Below are positions 33,406-43,128 of a stretch of 52,096 nucleotides of DNA, piece by piece. Origin of the DNA: VBAS01 sp964581455 (GTDB lineage Bacteria; Bacteroidota; Bacteroidia; Chitinophagales; Chitinophagaceae); assembly GCA_964581455.1 (NCBI GenBank), contig CAZOOT010000008.1, forward strand, positions 1 through 52,096. Direction: 5' to 3'. The position numbers and the translations under genes were made by a program. How positions within the stretch are numbered: position 1 is the first letter of the stretch; each line of letters starts with the position of its first letter. The notes under the pieces are model-generated. The model saw nothing but the letters and a program-made list of their open reading frames with translations, made no database searches and was not told the DNA's origin.

Positions 33406-35421
33406 ATGCAATATTATTGTGAATCCTTAACTGAATATAAACGTCTGAAGACGAAAGAAGTAAAGATCGGCGATCTGTTACTTGGCAACTTTCATCCTAT
33501 CCGGGTACAAACGATGACAACTCCCGATACGATGGACACACTGGCGACCGTAGAACAGTCTATCCGTTGTATTGAAGCAGGAGCAGAGCTGATACGAATT
33601 ACTGCACCTTCAAAAAATGAAGCAGAAAATCTGCTGAATATAAAAAATGAACTGAGGAAAAGAGGATATAAAACTCCATTGGTGGCAGATATTCATTTTA
33701 CACCTAATGCTGCTGAGATTGCTGCAAGGATCGTAGAGAAAGTAAGAGTGAATCCGGGTAATTATGTCGACAAAAAGAAATTTGAACAGATAGAATACAG
33801 TGACGCTGATTATGCAGATGAAATTGATCGCATCCGTAACCGATTTACGCCATTAATAAAAATTTGTAAGGAATATGGAACAGCCATGCGGATCGGTACC
33901 AATCATGGTTCATTGAGTGACCGGATCATGAGTCGCTATGGCGATACAGCAATGGGAATGGTAGAAAGTGCTATGGAATTTCTCCGGGTAGCAAGAGATG
34001 AAAACTATCACAACATCGTTTTAAGTATGAAGAGCAGCAACCCGCTGGTGATGGTACAGGCATATCGCCTGCTGGTAAAAACCATGTTTGATGAATTCAG
34101 GGAATGCTATCCATTACATCTCGGAGTAACAGAAGCCGGCGATGGCGAAGATGGAAGAATAAAAAGTGCAGTAGGTATTGGCACTTTGCTGGAAGATGGA
34201 TTGGGGGATACGATCAGGGTTTCATTAACAGAAGATCCTGAACTGGAAATACCGGTCTGCAGGGATTTGGTGAAAAGATATACGGGTAGGGAGCCGATCG
34301 CCGGAAGCCAGGAGTCTGTGCCTTCACTAGAAAAAATAGTTTATGATCCTTTTTCTTATCAACGCAGAGAGACTTTTGAAGTTGGAAATATCGGAGCACA
34401 TCATGTACCGGTAGTAATTGCTGATCTGAGCAAAATTGAAAAAATTACAGAAGCACATTTACAAAATGTGGGATATATATATAATGAGACTGATGATAAA
34501 TGGAATATCAGTGATACAGCAGCAGATTATATTTTTACCGGACACCAACTACTTGATTTTTCCTTACCGGGAACTTTAAAAGTGATTGTTTATCCTGCTG
34601 CATGGCAAAAAGCTGATGATAAGTCAAAATATTTTCCAATTTACCAGGATAGCGGGTATATTAATTCTCCGTTCAGAAGTGAACTGATGAATTTTGTGAT
34701 GATTGATTGTTTTAATGATAATGCAGATTCATTTACTTACTTGAATAAACTGGCTAATGACCCTGCAGTTGTTATTTGCCTGAGCAGCACCAATAAAAAT
34801 GCTATACAATCTGTGAGAAGAATGTATGCAGAACTGATGAGCCGTGGAATAAAAAATCCTGTGATCAATATTGTTGACAGTAATTGGCAAACCACTGATG
34901 AACACCTGATCCATTATGCTACTGAAACCGGAGCATTGTTCCTTGATGGGATGGGTGATGGAATTTGCCTGGGAATGACTGCTGGCAGTTATGGACATTT
35001 AACCAAAAGCTATGAGCAATTTAAGTCTGCTGGCAGAAAATATCAGCGTAATCTATCAACCGAACAATTTATAAATAATTCTGCCTTTGGAATATTGCAG
35101 GCTACAAGAACAAGAATTTCAAAAACGGAATATATCAGTTGCCCCAGTTGTGGCAGAACTTTATTTGATCTTCAGGAAACCACTGCAAAGATCCGATCAG
35201 TTACCAACCATTTAAAAGGACTAAAGATCGCTATCATGGGCTGTATCGTGAATGGCCCGGGAGAAATGGCTGATGCAGATTTTGGATATGTAGGCAGCGG
35301 ACCAGGAAAGATCACATTATATAAAGGAAAAGAAATTGTAAAACGAAATGTAAATAGTGAAATAGCGGTGGATGAACTGATCAATATTCTGAAAGAGCAT
35401 GAAGCATGGGTAGAACCATAA
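33406..35421 (+). CDS. ispG: 4-hydroxy-3-methylbut-2-enyl diphosphate synthase, long form
   Basis: A 671-residue enzyme of the MEP isoprenoid pathway, converting methylerythritol cyclodiphosphate to HMBPP with a 4Fe-4S cluster. The TIM-barrel part has VKIGDLLLGNFHPIRVQTMT, PLVADIHFTPNAAEIAAR, VRVNPGNYVD and LHLGVTEAGDGEDGRIKSA. The C-terminal domain carries C579, C582 and C613 with E620 (SCPSCGRTLF and MGCIVNGPGE), the cluster ligands. The length, about 300 residues more than the E. coli enzyme, reflects the extra central domain known from plant, chlamydial and Bacteroidota enzymes. A YhhN-type gene follows after 26 bases. Confidence 0.97.
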   Translation: MQYYCESLTEYKRLKTKEVKIGDLLLGNFHPIRVQTMTTPDTMDTLATVEQSIRCIEAGAELIRITAPSKNEAENLLNIKNELRKRGYKTPLVADIHFTPNAAEIAARIVEKVRVNPGNYVDKKKFEQIEYSDADYADEIDRIRNRFTPLIKICKEYGTAMRIGTNHGSLSDRIMSRYGDTAMGMVESAMEFLRVARDENYHNIVLSMKSSNPLVMVQAYRLLVKTMFDEFRECYPLHLGVTEAGDGEDGRIKSAVGIGTLLEDGLGDTIRVSLTEDPELEIPVCRDLVKRYTGREPIAGSQESVPSLEKIVYDPFSYQRRETFEVGNIGAHHVPVVIADLSKIEKITEAHLQNVGYIYNETDDKWNISDTAADYIFTGHQLLDFSLPGTLKVIVYPAAWQKADDKSKYFPIYQDSGYINSPFRSELMNFVMIDCFNDNADSFTYLNKLANDPAVVICLSSTNKNAIQSVRRMYAELMSRGIKNPVINIVDSNWQTTDEHLIHYATETGALFLDGMGDGICLGMTAGSYGHLTKSYEQFKSAGRKYQRNLSTEQFINNSAFGILQATRTRISKTEYISCPSCGRTLFDLQETTAKIRSVTNHLKGLKIAIMGCIVNGPGEMADADFGYVGSGPGKITLYKGKEIVKRNVNSEIAVDELINILKEHEAWVEP

Positions 35422-35447
35422 ATGCTTAAAATTTATTTTAAGTTAAT

Positions 35448-36146
35448 ATGAAAAGCATAATGTTAGTTAGAAAAACAAATTTTCTGTTTCCTTTTTTTGC
35501 GGTTTTTATTCCGGACCTGGTTGCACTTTTTTTAGGTGAAGAAGAATTTCATTTCATGCTTAAACCTTTTTTGGTGCCTTTTTTGATCTTGTACTTTACA
35601 AGAGAAACATTTTATATAAAAGACATATCAAAGAAATTAATTGTACTGGCTCTTGTTTTTTCCTGGCTGGGAGATGTATTACTGATTTTTGAATCAAAGA
35701 ATGAAAACTTTTTCATTCTTGGCCTGATTGCATTTTTAATTGCTCATATTTTCTACATCTTATTTTTTGAAAAAATAATATTGGCTGAGAATCTTAAGAA
35801 AAGATACTGGCTCTTTCTGCCCGTTATGGTTTATTATGTGGTTTTGATCTCGGTTTTGTCGCCAACTCTGGATGATATGAAATGGCCAGTCCGTATTTAT
35901 GGCATTGTGATCAGTTATATGCTGATCAAAGCGTTGCAGGCCGGTTGGATTAAAAACCGAATGACAGCTTTTTATTTAATTACCGGTGCTGTTCTGTTTG
36001 TGATATCAGATTCAATATTGGCATTGAATAAATTTTATATGTCATTTGAATATGCCGGAGTATTAATTATGCTTACTTATGGAATGGCACAATTGCTGAT
36101 TGCTGTAGGGGCTGTTCGGTATATTAACAATATTTCAAAACCATAA
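35448..36146 (+). CDS. YhhN-family membrane protein (lysoplasmalogenase-like)
   Basis: A 232-residue integral membrane protein with about eight hydrophobic helices. It matches the YhhN/TMEM86 pattern: LKPFLVPFLILYF, LVFSWLGDVLLIFES with the conserved SxxGD, FILGLIAFLIAHIFYILFF, and GAVLFVISDSILALNKF with a conserved SD near 185. Family members cleave the vinyl ether bond of lysoplasmalogens; whether this organism has plasmalogens is not shown here. Co-transcription with ispG is likely from the 26-base spacing. Confidence 0.88.
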   Translation: MKSIMLVRKTNFLFPFFAVFIPDLVALFLGEEEFHFMLKPFLVPFLILYFTRETFYIKDISKKLIVLALVFSWLGDVLLIFESKNENFFILGLIAFLIAHIFYILFFEKIILAENLKKRYWLFLPVMVYYVVLISVLSPTLDDMKWPVRIYGIVISYMLIKALQAGWIKNRMTAFYLITGAVLFVISDSILALNKFYMSFEYAGVLIMLTYGMAQLLIAVGAVRYINNISKP

Positions 36147-36370
36147 ATTTGCCACAAAGACACGGAAATTTTATGAGTAGGATTACAGAACCCTTTGCAT
36201 TGCTCGAGGAAGGTGATTGCAACAATTGAGGATTGGCTGATACTGTTGAATAGAATTATTGCAGCACAAGTGTGCTCCGAAGGTCCAGAGGACTCCTTCG
36301 GAGAGTTCCTTCGGAACGACGCAAGGGATGTTAAAGAGTAGTTATAAAGCTGGGCAAATAAAAATCAGAC
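36147..36370. repeat. Intergenic region with three adjacent hairpins, likely dispersed repeat
   Basis: The 224 bases before nadB contain GCCACAAAGACACGGAAA, which resembles the common GCCACAGAGACACAGAG type intergenic repeat. Three perfect stem-loops follow in a row: AGCACA-AG-TGTGCT (36263-36276), CTCCGAAGG-N11-CCTTCGGAG (36275-36303), and GTTCC-TTC-GGAAC (36305-36317), then ACGACGC. The block is GC-rich against an AT-rich background. A plus-strand frame through it gives a low-quality peptide and is rejected as a gene. Confidence 0.5.
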
Positions 36371-37972
36371 ATGCAAAAAACAGACTTTCTTGTTATCGGA
36401 TCAGGTATAGCCGGATTAACCTACGCTTTAAAAGTGGCGCAGCGTTTTCCCGACAATAAAATAATGGTTGTTACAAAAGCTGCAGCAGATGAAACAAATA
36501 CAAAATATGCACAGGGTGGTATTGCAGTAGTGAATGATCTGGAGAAGGATAGTTTTGAAAAACATATTGAAGACACCCTGGTAGCAGGAGATGGATTGTG
36601 TAATGAGGATGTAGTGAATTTTGTGATCAAAGAGGGGCCGGAAAGAGTAAAGGAATTAATTGAATGGGGTGCCAATTTTGATAAAGAAAAAAACGGTGAT
36701 TATAAGCGGGGAAAAGAAGGAGGACATTCAGAACACAGGATCTTACATCATAAAGATGTGACGGGAAAGGAAATGGAAAGAGCTTTGCTGGATGCAGTGA
36801 GTAAGCAAAAGAATATTGATCTCATCAAACATTGTTTTGTTGTAGATATCATTACACAGCACCATCTTGGTTATCTTATTACCAAGTCTACTCCTGATGT
36901 GGAGTGCTTCGGTGTTTATGTATTGAATCTGCAAACAAACAGGATCGAAAAGATTTTGTCAAAGATCACTTTGTTTGCAACCGGGGGAAATGGCCAGGTG
37001 TATAGAACAACAACAAATCCTTCTATTGCCACTGGTGATGGTGTGGCGATGGTGTATCGTGCCAAAGGGAGAATTGAGAATATAGAGTTCATCCAGTTTC
37101 ATCCTACAGCATTATATCAACCGGGTGTAAGGGGCCAGGCTTTTTTAATTACAGAGGCAGTTCGTGGTGATGGCGGCATTTTACGTAATAACAAAGAAGA
37201 AGCCTTCATGGAAAAATATGATGAAAGAAAAGATCTGGCGCCAAGGGATATAGTGGCAAGAGCCATCGATAGTGAAATGAAAAAAGCCGGTACTGAACAT
37301 GTTTATCTTGACTGCAGGCATTTCGAAAAAGAAAAATTCACGGAACATTTCCCCAATATTTATGAAAAATGCATGTCGCTGGGAATAGACATTAAAAAAG
37401 ACATGATACCCGTGGCACCTGCTGCACATTATAGTTGTGGCGGAATAAAAACTGATGAATGGGGAAGGAGCAGTATAAAAAATTTATATGCTTGCGGAGA
37501 GGTGGCCAGCACCGGATTGCATGGTGCCAATCGACTTGCCAGTAATTCTTTATTGGAAGCAATGGTATTTGCGCATCGTTGTTATGCGGATGTATCAGAA
37601 AAAATCAAAGATATTTCTTTTAATGAAAATATTCCTGACTGGAATGCTAAAGGCATCACTGAACCAAAGGAAATGATCCTGATAACACAAAGCCTGAAAG
37701 AGCTGCAACTGGTGATGAGCGATTATGTGGGTATTGTCCGGAATGATGTTCGCTTGCAAAGAGCATCCCGCCGTCTCGATCTTTTGTGGATGGAAACAGA
37801 AGAGCTTTATAAAACAACTGTATTATCGCCCCAATTACTGGAGCTTCGGAATATGATCACTGTGGGTTACCTGATCGTGAAAGGAGCAAGTTTCCGTAAA
37901 GAGAGCCGCGGATTACATTACAACACAGACTATCCGGGTAAAAGTGAATTGATGCAAAACATCGTGTTGTAG
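36371..37972 (+). CDS. nadB: L-aspartate oxidase
   Basis: A 533-residue flavoenzyme that oxidises L-aspartate to iminoaspartate, the first step of NAD synthesis. It opens with TDFLVIGSGIAGLTYALK (FAD-binding GxGxxG), then TKYAQGGIAVV, GGHSEHRILHHKDVTGKEME, IEFIQFHPTALYQPG, and AAHYSCGGIKTDEWGRSS, and ends with the helical C-terminal domain. Motifs and length fit NadB rather than succinate dehydrogenase. NadA and NadC genes are not adjacent. The acyltransferase gene follows after 18 bases. Confidence 0.96.
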   Translation: MQKTDFLVIGSGIAGLTYALKVAQRFPDNKIMVVTKAAADETNTKYAQGGIAVVNDLEKDSFEKHIEDTLVAGDGLCNEDVVNFVIKEGPERVKELIEWGANFDKEKNGDYKRGKEGGHSEHRILHHKDVTGKEMERALLDAVSKQKNIDLIKHCFVVDIITQHHLGYLITKSTPDVECFGVYVLNLQTNRIEKILSKITLFATGGNGQVYRTTTNPSIATGDGVAMVYRAKGRIENIEFIQFHPTALYQPGVRGQAFLITEAVRGDGGILRNNKEEAFMEKYDERKDLAPRDIVARAIDSEMKKAGTEHVYLDCRHFEKEKFTEHFPNIYEKCMSLGIDIKKDMIPVAPAAHYSCGGIKTDEWGRSSIKNLYACGEVASTGLHGANRLASNSLLEAMVFAHRCYADVSEKIKDISFNENIPDWNAKGITEPKEMILITQSLKELQLVMSDYVGIVRNDVRLQRASRRLDLLWMETEELYKTTVLSPQLLELRNMITVGYLIVKGASFRKESRGLHYNTDYPGKSELMQNIVL

Positions 37973-37990
37973 TTTTTATCTTTGCCAGCT

Positions 37991-38872
37991 ATGTACTATA
38001 TCGTTTACGGATTGCTCTGGTTATTCTCTCTTCTTCCATTCAGCGTATTATATATTATTTCAGATTTTATATACCTGTTTGTTTTTTATTTGTTTAAATA
38101 CAGGAAAGAAATAGTGATGAATAACCTGCGAATCGCTTTTCCGGAAAAAACAGAAAAAGAAAGATTGAGGATTGCAAAACAATTTTATCATAACCTGATC
38201 GATACATTCCTGGAATCCATAAAGTTTATTTCAATTTCCAGAAAACAAATTGAAAAAAGAAGTACTGCTGAATTCGAAATTATCAATCAACTGGCTGCCA
38301 AAGGATATAATGTTCATATCATGGCCGGGCACCAGTTTAACTGGGAGTATGGTAACCTGCTCTACTCGATGAATCTTAAAATTCCTTTTGTGGGAGTTTA
38401 TATGCCCTTAACCAATAAGATACTTGATAAAATATTTTTCAATTTCAGAAAACAATATGGAACCATCCTGATCCCCGCTACAAATTTTAAAAATAAGATG
38501 CACAAAATTTTCAATACACAATATTCGCTGGGATTGGCGGCAGACCAAAACCCGGGAGATCCGTCCAATTCTTACTGGATGAATTTTTTTGGAAAACCCA
38601 CACCTTTTATTACCGGTCCTGCAAAGGGAGCCATTAAAAACAATACTGCAGTAGTGATCGTAGGGTTTAAAAAAGTCAAAAGAGGATATTATCAATTCAG
38701 CACAAAATTGCTTGTTGAAAATGCCATAAATTATACTCCTCAGCAACTGACTGTACTTTATAAAAATGAATTGGAGAAGATCATTAAAAATGATCCGGCA
38801 AATTATTTATGGAGCCACCGGCGCTGGAAATATGAATGGAAGCCGGAGTATGGTGAGATCGTTAAAGAATAA
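37991..38872 (+). CDS. Lipid A biosynthesis acyltransferase (LpxL/HtrB family)
   Basis: A 293-residue inner-membrane enzyme that adds a secondary acyl chain to lipid A. There is a membrane anchor at about 1-35, then YRKEIVMNNLRIAFPEK, the active-site block GHQFNWEYG (H-x4-E where many Proteobacteria have H-x4-D, a common Bacteroidota form), LAADQNPGD, and LWSHRRWKYEWKPEYG at the end. A TTG start 9 bases earlier gives a longer frame, but ATG 37991 is preferred. It is 18 bases after nadB and probably co-transcribed. Confidence 0.9.
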   Translation: MYYIVYGLLWLFSLLPFSVLYIISDFIYLFVFYLFKYRKEIVMNNLRIAFPEKTEKERLRIAKQFYHNLIDTFLESIKFISISRKQIEKRSTAEFEIINQLAAKGYNVHIMAGHQFNWEYGNLLYSMNLKIPFVGVYMPLTNKILDKIFFNFRKQYGTILIPATNFKNKMHKIFNTQYSLGLAADQNPGDPSNSYWMNFFGKPTPFITGPAKGAIKNNTAVVIVGFKKVKRGYYQFSTKLLVENAINYTPQQLTVLYKNELEKIIKNDPANYLWSHRRWKYEWKPEYGEIVKE

Positions 38873-38895
38873 GCCCCCGCTGGAAAACGGAGGCT
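38872..38895 (+). terminator. Weak terminator after the acyltransferase gene
   Basis: AGCCCCCG-N8-CGGAGGCT forms an 8-base stem with one mismatch at the end of the gene, followed by a short T-rich stretch. Confidence 0.5.
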
Positions 38896-38931
38896 GTCTT
38901 TCACAAAACTAAACACTACTCTTATTACTGA

Positions 38932-41412
38932 TTATTTTTTCTTTAACTGGAGATAGTCCAGGAAGTAAATAATTTTCAGAGAAATATTATTGTTCTGGTC
39001 AGCTTCAATAGTATTCGTAAGATTTTTAAAATAGTTTCTTTCAAGATTATTGTCAAATTCAAACACGGCATTTTTCCAAACGATATTGATAAAACTACCG
39101 GGAGCAAATTGCCATGTGTAAACCATATCAATATTGAAGAAGTTTACATTTTGATCCCTGTTCTGGTTAAAGGTTGAATTGGGGATCAGCTTTCCATTAT
39201 TTTGAAGCGTATAAAATTCTTTATTTTCTACATTGCTGAAATAATGTCTCATCCTGAAATTGATTCCCGTCTTGTTATTGAAATTATATTTAGCGCTGAG
39301 TACATTTTCAACCGTATTCACTTTTCTTCTGGCGAAAACAATTCCGGAACCGTTTTGTGAATAGGTAAACCCTATATTATTGAAACGGGGTTCGAAGAGA
39401 AGCAGGTGAGAAATGGATAGTTTATTATTAAAACGATATGATTGGCGAAGACTTGATTCAATTGTAAATCCTTTATAAAAATTAAAAAAAGTTCTTGTAA
39501 AAAACTGTGGCGAAATGGAATATTTTTTTGAATCATTTGTTTCCATCCAACCACCAAAAATTATGCTTGAGCCTCGGCGAAAAAACCAGCCGGTATTCCT
39601 GGGCTCATAAAAATCATTCTCCCTGAAGCGGAATGATATAAAACTACCTGCCCACCACAATTTTTTTGATTGCAGATTTACATTGAAATTAATATTTGAT
39701 TGCTGGTATTGCTGATCTGTATTTTTAATTGGACTAAACAGTTTGCTATACCTTGCATTCATATTGATGAAGATCCGGTTGTAAAAGCCTTTTGGTTCAA
39801 TCCACTTATACCCCATCCAGAAACCATGATCCAGGAAATTATTGTTGGTAAAATAACCCAGGTCATTACTGGTAAATTTTGTGTCTGTTAATTCCTGCCA
39901 GACATTGAAATTGAAACGGCCACTGGATTTCCCAAAACTCAATTCCTGACTATAGCCTGTTTTGGTTTTATCCGGTGCTTCATATCCAACCAGGTTGCTC
40001 ATGGCTGCTTTTCCACCAACTCTCCATGTGTTTTTCTTATCATTAAAATTGAACAAAGCTGCAGTCACATTTGCATCATAATCACTGCCGCTTCTCCATA
40101 CGTTAGTATTGACCAGTGAAATACTTGAATTATTTTTCAGCGTTTGGTCCAGCACAAACAAATTGTAATTGGTCAAAGGATCAGTTCTATATTTCCTTGT
40201 TTCATTGCTAGAGCTGTTTTCCAGAATTGCATATTGCGGTTTTGTAATTGCATTCAAAACCCCAATACCCAATCCACTCTGCGTTCTGCCTGATATTTTT
40301 GAAGCATTGATCAGCTTAGATTCGGATGGGTTCTCTATTACTGTTTCATTTACTCCAAGAATATTATGTACTTTATTTAAATGTATTGGCCTGCCACCAA
40401 TCCTCCGGGAATAAAATAGATTTCCTTTATTGAATAATTCTGTGCCTTCCGTAAAGAAATTCCTGTTCTCGTTAAACTTTACTTCAAAAGGAGTAAGGTT
40501 CAATACCTGGTTATCACTTTGTACCTGGCCAAAATCCGGGATCAATGTAGCATCTAAAGTAAATGCCTGGTTAATTCCATATTTTACATCCAGCCCACCA
40601 TTAAAATTGCTGGTAGCATTTTCTATGCCCGGTTGATTGTATGGATAATGATTGGCATATACGGAGAAGTAAGGAGAAAGCTGTAAGCGAATGGGTGGTT
40701 TAATATTTGAAACTCCTACCCATACACCTTCCTGTGGAAGAAACCCATTCACATTCGGGTCAATTGGATTCCAGGTAAATTGTTGTTCTGTTTTTCTGCG
40801 ACGGCGGGTAATATTCAATCCCCAGTTTTGCACTTCCGCTTTACCAAACCTGATAGCAGAATAAGGAATAAACATTTCAAAACTCCAGCCATTATCGTGG
40901 ATCACAGCACCACTTTTCCAAACTGCATTCCAGCTAAAATCTTCACCGCCATTGTTATTCCCGCTCTGTGGAGGTGCCATCTTCGCATCCCATTGCTCAT
41001 TCAATGGTGTGACGAAATATTCAAATCCATTTAATTTATCATAGTAAGTATCAAAAATAATCCCAACATAATCGTTGGCACCATAACCATCCCGGCCTTT
41101 TAATTCAGTAGCAATACTGTCCTTGGTTCGCTCATAACAAAATCCGCCGAAATAAATTCCATGATCATCATACATCAGGTATGCTTCTGTTCTGGTTGCG
41201 GGGTTTTCGGTAGCACCAACTTTAGGGCGAAATTCAATTAAGTTATTCATGAGGGCTGCATCTTTCCATGCTGCATCATCAATGAGCCCGTCAATCTTTA
41301 CTTTCTGATTGGTGCGTTTTGCTTCCAGTTGCCGGGGAGCAGGGCTTTGTGCCGTAGAGTGCAGGCAAAAAAATATACCTACCCCCAGGGTAAAAATGGT
41401 TTTGATTTTCAT
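38932..41412 (-). CDS. DUF5916 outer-membrane protein with CBM9-like N-terminal domain
   Basis: An 826-residue exported protein. A signal peptide ends near STAQS (residue 23). Residues about 35-235 match the family-9 carbohydrate-binding-like fold (IDGLIDDAAWKDA, AYLMYDDHGIYFGGFCYE, WSFEMFIPYSAIRFGKAEVQ). The rest has the DUF5916 pattern, including LTPFEVKFNENRNFFTEGTE, LFYSRRIGG, and many amphipathic strands that should form an outer-membrane barrel. The family is common in Bacteroidota and often near peptidases or polysaccharide genes; its exact role is unknown. It stands alone on its strand here. Confidence 0.9.
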   Translation of the reverse strand: MKIKTIFTLGVGIFFCLHSTAQSPAPRQLEAKRTNQKVKIDGLIDDAAWKDAALMNNLIEFRPKVGATENPATRTEAYLMYDDHGIYFGGFCYERTKDSIATELKGRDGYGANDYVGIIFDTYYDKLNGFEYFVTPLNEQWDAKMAPPQSGNNNGGEDFSWNAVWKSGAVIHDNGWSFEMFIPYSAIRFGKAEVQNWGLNITRRRRKTEQQFTWNPIDPNVNGFLPQEGVWVGVSNIKPPIRLQLSPYFSVYANHYPYNQPGIENATSNFNGGLDVKYGINQAFTLDATLIPDFGQVQSDNQVLNLTPFEVKFNENRNFFTEGTELFNKGNLFYSRRIGGRPIHLNKVHNILGVNETVIENPSESKLINASKISGRTQSGLGIGVLNAITKPQYAILENSSSNETRKYRTDPLTNYNLFVLDQTLKNNSSISLVNTNVWRSGSDYDANVTAALFNFNDKKNTWRVGGKAAMSNLVGYEAPDKTKTGYSQELSFGKSSGRFNFNVWQELTDTKFTSNDLGYFTNNNFLDHGFWMGYKWIEPKGFYNRIFINMNARYSKLFSPIKNTDQQYQQSNINFNVNLQSKKLWWAGSFISFRFRENDFYEPRNTGWFFRRGSSIIFGGWMETNDSKKYSISPQFFTRTFFNFYKGFTIESSLRQSYRFNNKLSISHLLLFEPRFNNIGFTYSQNGSGIVFARRKVNTVENVLSAKYNFNNKTGINFRMRHYFSNVENKEFYTLQNNGKLIPNSTFNQNRDQNVNFFNIDMVYTWQFAPGSFINIVWKNAVFEFDNNLERNYFKNLTNTIEADQNNNISLKIIYFLDYLQLKKK

Positions 41413-41602
41413 GGCTATACTTTTCTTATGACGAATAAGGTTAGTTACAAGTTACAGATGCAGTCTGGGGTAACTACCAAATTTTTCGTAGAATAAAAAT
41501 AGCATCAGAAAATAAAAAACAATTTCATTTTAGGTAAACGGCAGTATGCACTTGACGAGTGGTTAAAAAAAGAGGTCGTTAACTTTTTATTATGAAAAAG
41601 AA

Positions 41603-41627
41603 AAGAACTGATGATGGTTCAGCTCTT
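41603..41627 (-). terminator. Terminator of the arsR-persulfide dioxygenase operon
   Basis: On the minus strand AGAGCTGA-N7-TCAGTTCT pairs fully if one G-U is allowed, and a T-rich run (TTCTTTTTC) follows. It lies about 20 bases past the stop codon of the persulfide dioxygenase gene. Confidence 0.75.
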
Positions 41628-41647
41628 AAAAAAAATTAAAAATATTT

Positions 41648-43057
41648 TTAATTCAATACTTCTTTCTCTTTTACAATGATTACTTTCTCCTGTTCTTTAA
41701 TTGCATTCCATCCACCAACTACATTTCTTATGTTATGAATGCCCTGCCTTTTCAATAAAGAAGAAGCTATCACACTCCGGTAACCGCCGGCACAATGCAC
41801 ATAAAGATTTTGTGTTTCTTCAAAATCAGCCATGGTAGCCGGATCAGTCATATCACTCAATGGCAGGTTTAGTGCTTCAGCCAAATGACCATCTGCAAAT
41901 TCTGTGGGTCTTCTTACATCCAGTACTACCATATTCTCATCATAATTCATATCCATCACAAGTTCATCAGCTTCTACATCTATAATCATATCAATTTCTT
42001 CTCCGGCATTTTTCCAGGATTCAAAACCGCCATCCAGATATCCCTGTACTTTATCAAATCCAACTCTTGCCAGCCGGATGATAGTTTCTTTTTCTTTTCC
42101 AGCTTCAGTAACGAGTAACATGGGTTTATCAAAAGGTAAAAGACTACCAGCCCATTCAGCAAAACGGCCATCCAGTCCAATACAAACAGAACCCGGAACA
42201 AAACCTGCAGTGAATTCTATTTCATTTCTGGTATCAAGAATTATCGTGTCATCACCCGTTAATTTTTTAAACTCTTCAATACTTAACCCTTTTAATCCAA
42301 TCGTCAATACCTTGTCCAGACTTTCATACCCCTCTTTGTTGATCGTGACATTGATAGGGAAATAATTTGGAGGAGCAGTGATTCCTGCTGTTACTACTTT
42401 AATAAATTCTTCTTTTGTTTTTGCATCTAAAGCATAATTATGTTTTTTCTGTTCACCAATAGTAGTAAAGGTCTCGTCACCCAGTTTTTTACCACAGCTG
42501 CTGCCGGCTCCGTGAGCTGGATATACGATCACTTCATCAGCCAGTGGAAATAGTTTTGTGTGAATGCTGTCATACATCATTCCAGCCAGTTCCTGCATTG
42601 TGATCTCTTGACCTTTTTGTGCAAGGTCAGGCCGGCCCACGTCACCAACAAACAAAGTGTCACCTGTAAAAACACAATGATCTTTTCCGGCAGCATCTTT
42701 CAATAAATAGCAGGTAGATTCAAGCGTATGCCCGGGTGTATGTAAAACTTCAATTCTTATATCACCGATGGTAAATATTTCTCCATCTTTCGCCACATGT
42801 ACCGGAAATTTAGTCTGGGTTCCGGGGCCATAAACAATCGGCGCTTCTGTAGCCTTGCTCAGATCAATATGCCCGCTTACAAAATCGGCATGGAAATGTG
42901 TTTCAAAAATATATTTGATCCTAGCCTTTCTTTCATTGGCCAATTGAAGATACTCGTCAATATCACGAAGGGGATCAATTATAGCCGCTTCTCCATTACT
43001 CTCTATATAATATGCCGCTTCACTCAGGCATCCTGTATATAATTGTTTTATAAACAT
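41648..43057 (-). CDS. Persulfide dioxygenase-rhodanese fusion (MBL fold)
   Basis: A 469-residue protein with three domains. Residues about 1-240 are a metallo-beta-lactamase fold of the ETHE1/persulfide dioxygenase type, with T-H54-F-H56-A-D58 and TPGHTLESTCYLL and FTGDTLFVGDVGRPDL. The first rhodanese domain (about 262-345) lacks the catalytic cysteine: where it should be the sequence is VTEAGKEKE, so it is probably structural. The second (about 365-455) has the active Cys422 in HCAGGYRS. Together they would oxidise glutathione or cysteine persulfide to sulfite and move sulfane sulfur. It follows an ArsR-type regulator gene by 71 bases, the usual arrangement for sulfide-stress operons. Confidence 0.92.
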   Translation of the reverse strand: MFIKQLYTGCLSEAAYYIESNGEAAIIDPLRDIDEYLQLANERKARIKYIFETHFHADFVSGHIDLSKATEAPIVYGPGTQTKFPVHVAKDGEIFTIGDIRIEVLHTPGHTLESTCYLLKDAAGKDHCVFTGDTLFVGDVGRPDLAQKGQEITMQELAGMMYDSIHTKLFPLADEVIVYPAHGAGSSCGKKLGDETFTTIGEQKKHNYALDAKTKEEFIKVVTAGITAPPNYFPINVTINKEGYESLDKVLTIGLKGLSIEEFKKLTGDDTIILDTRNEIEFTAGFVPGSVCIGLDGRFAEWAGSLLPFDKPMLLVTEAGKEKETIIRLARVGFDKVQGYLDGGFESWKNAGEEIDMIIDVEADELVMDMNYDENMVVLDVRRPTEFADGHLAEALNLPLSDMTDPATMADFEETQNLYVHCAGGYRSVIASSLLKRQGIHNIRNVVGGWNAIKEQEKVIIVKEKEVLN

Positions 43058-43128
43058 TAAGATAGATTTTACCGCAAAGATAAAACAGAAAAAGGGAGGG
43101 TACTGCCAGAGCTGAAAATAGAGTTGAT

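Noticed and set aside
36259..36459. 66-codon plus-strand frame before nadB
   Set aside because: It runs through three GC-rich hairpins and into nadB in another frame; the peptide has no domain and looks like translated repeat.
37977..37984. TATCTTTG as a promoter of the acyltransferase gene
   Set aside because: It matches the -7 consensus but lies within 7 bases of the start codon and has no -33 box; 18-base spacing to nadB favours one transcript.
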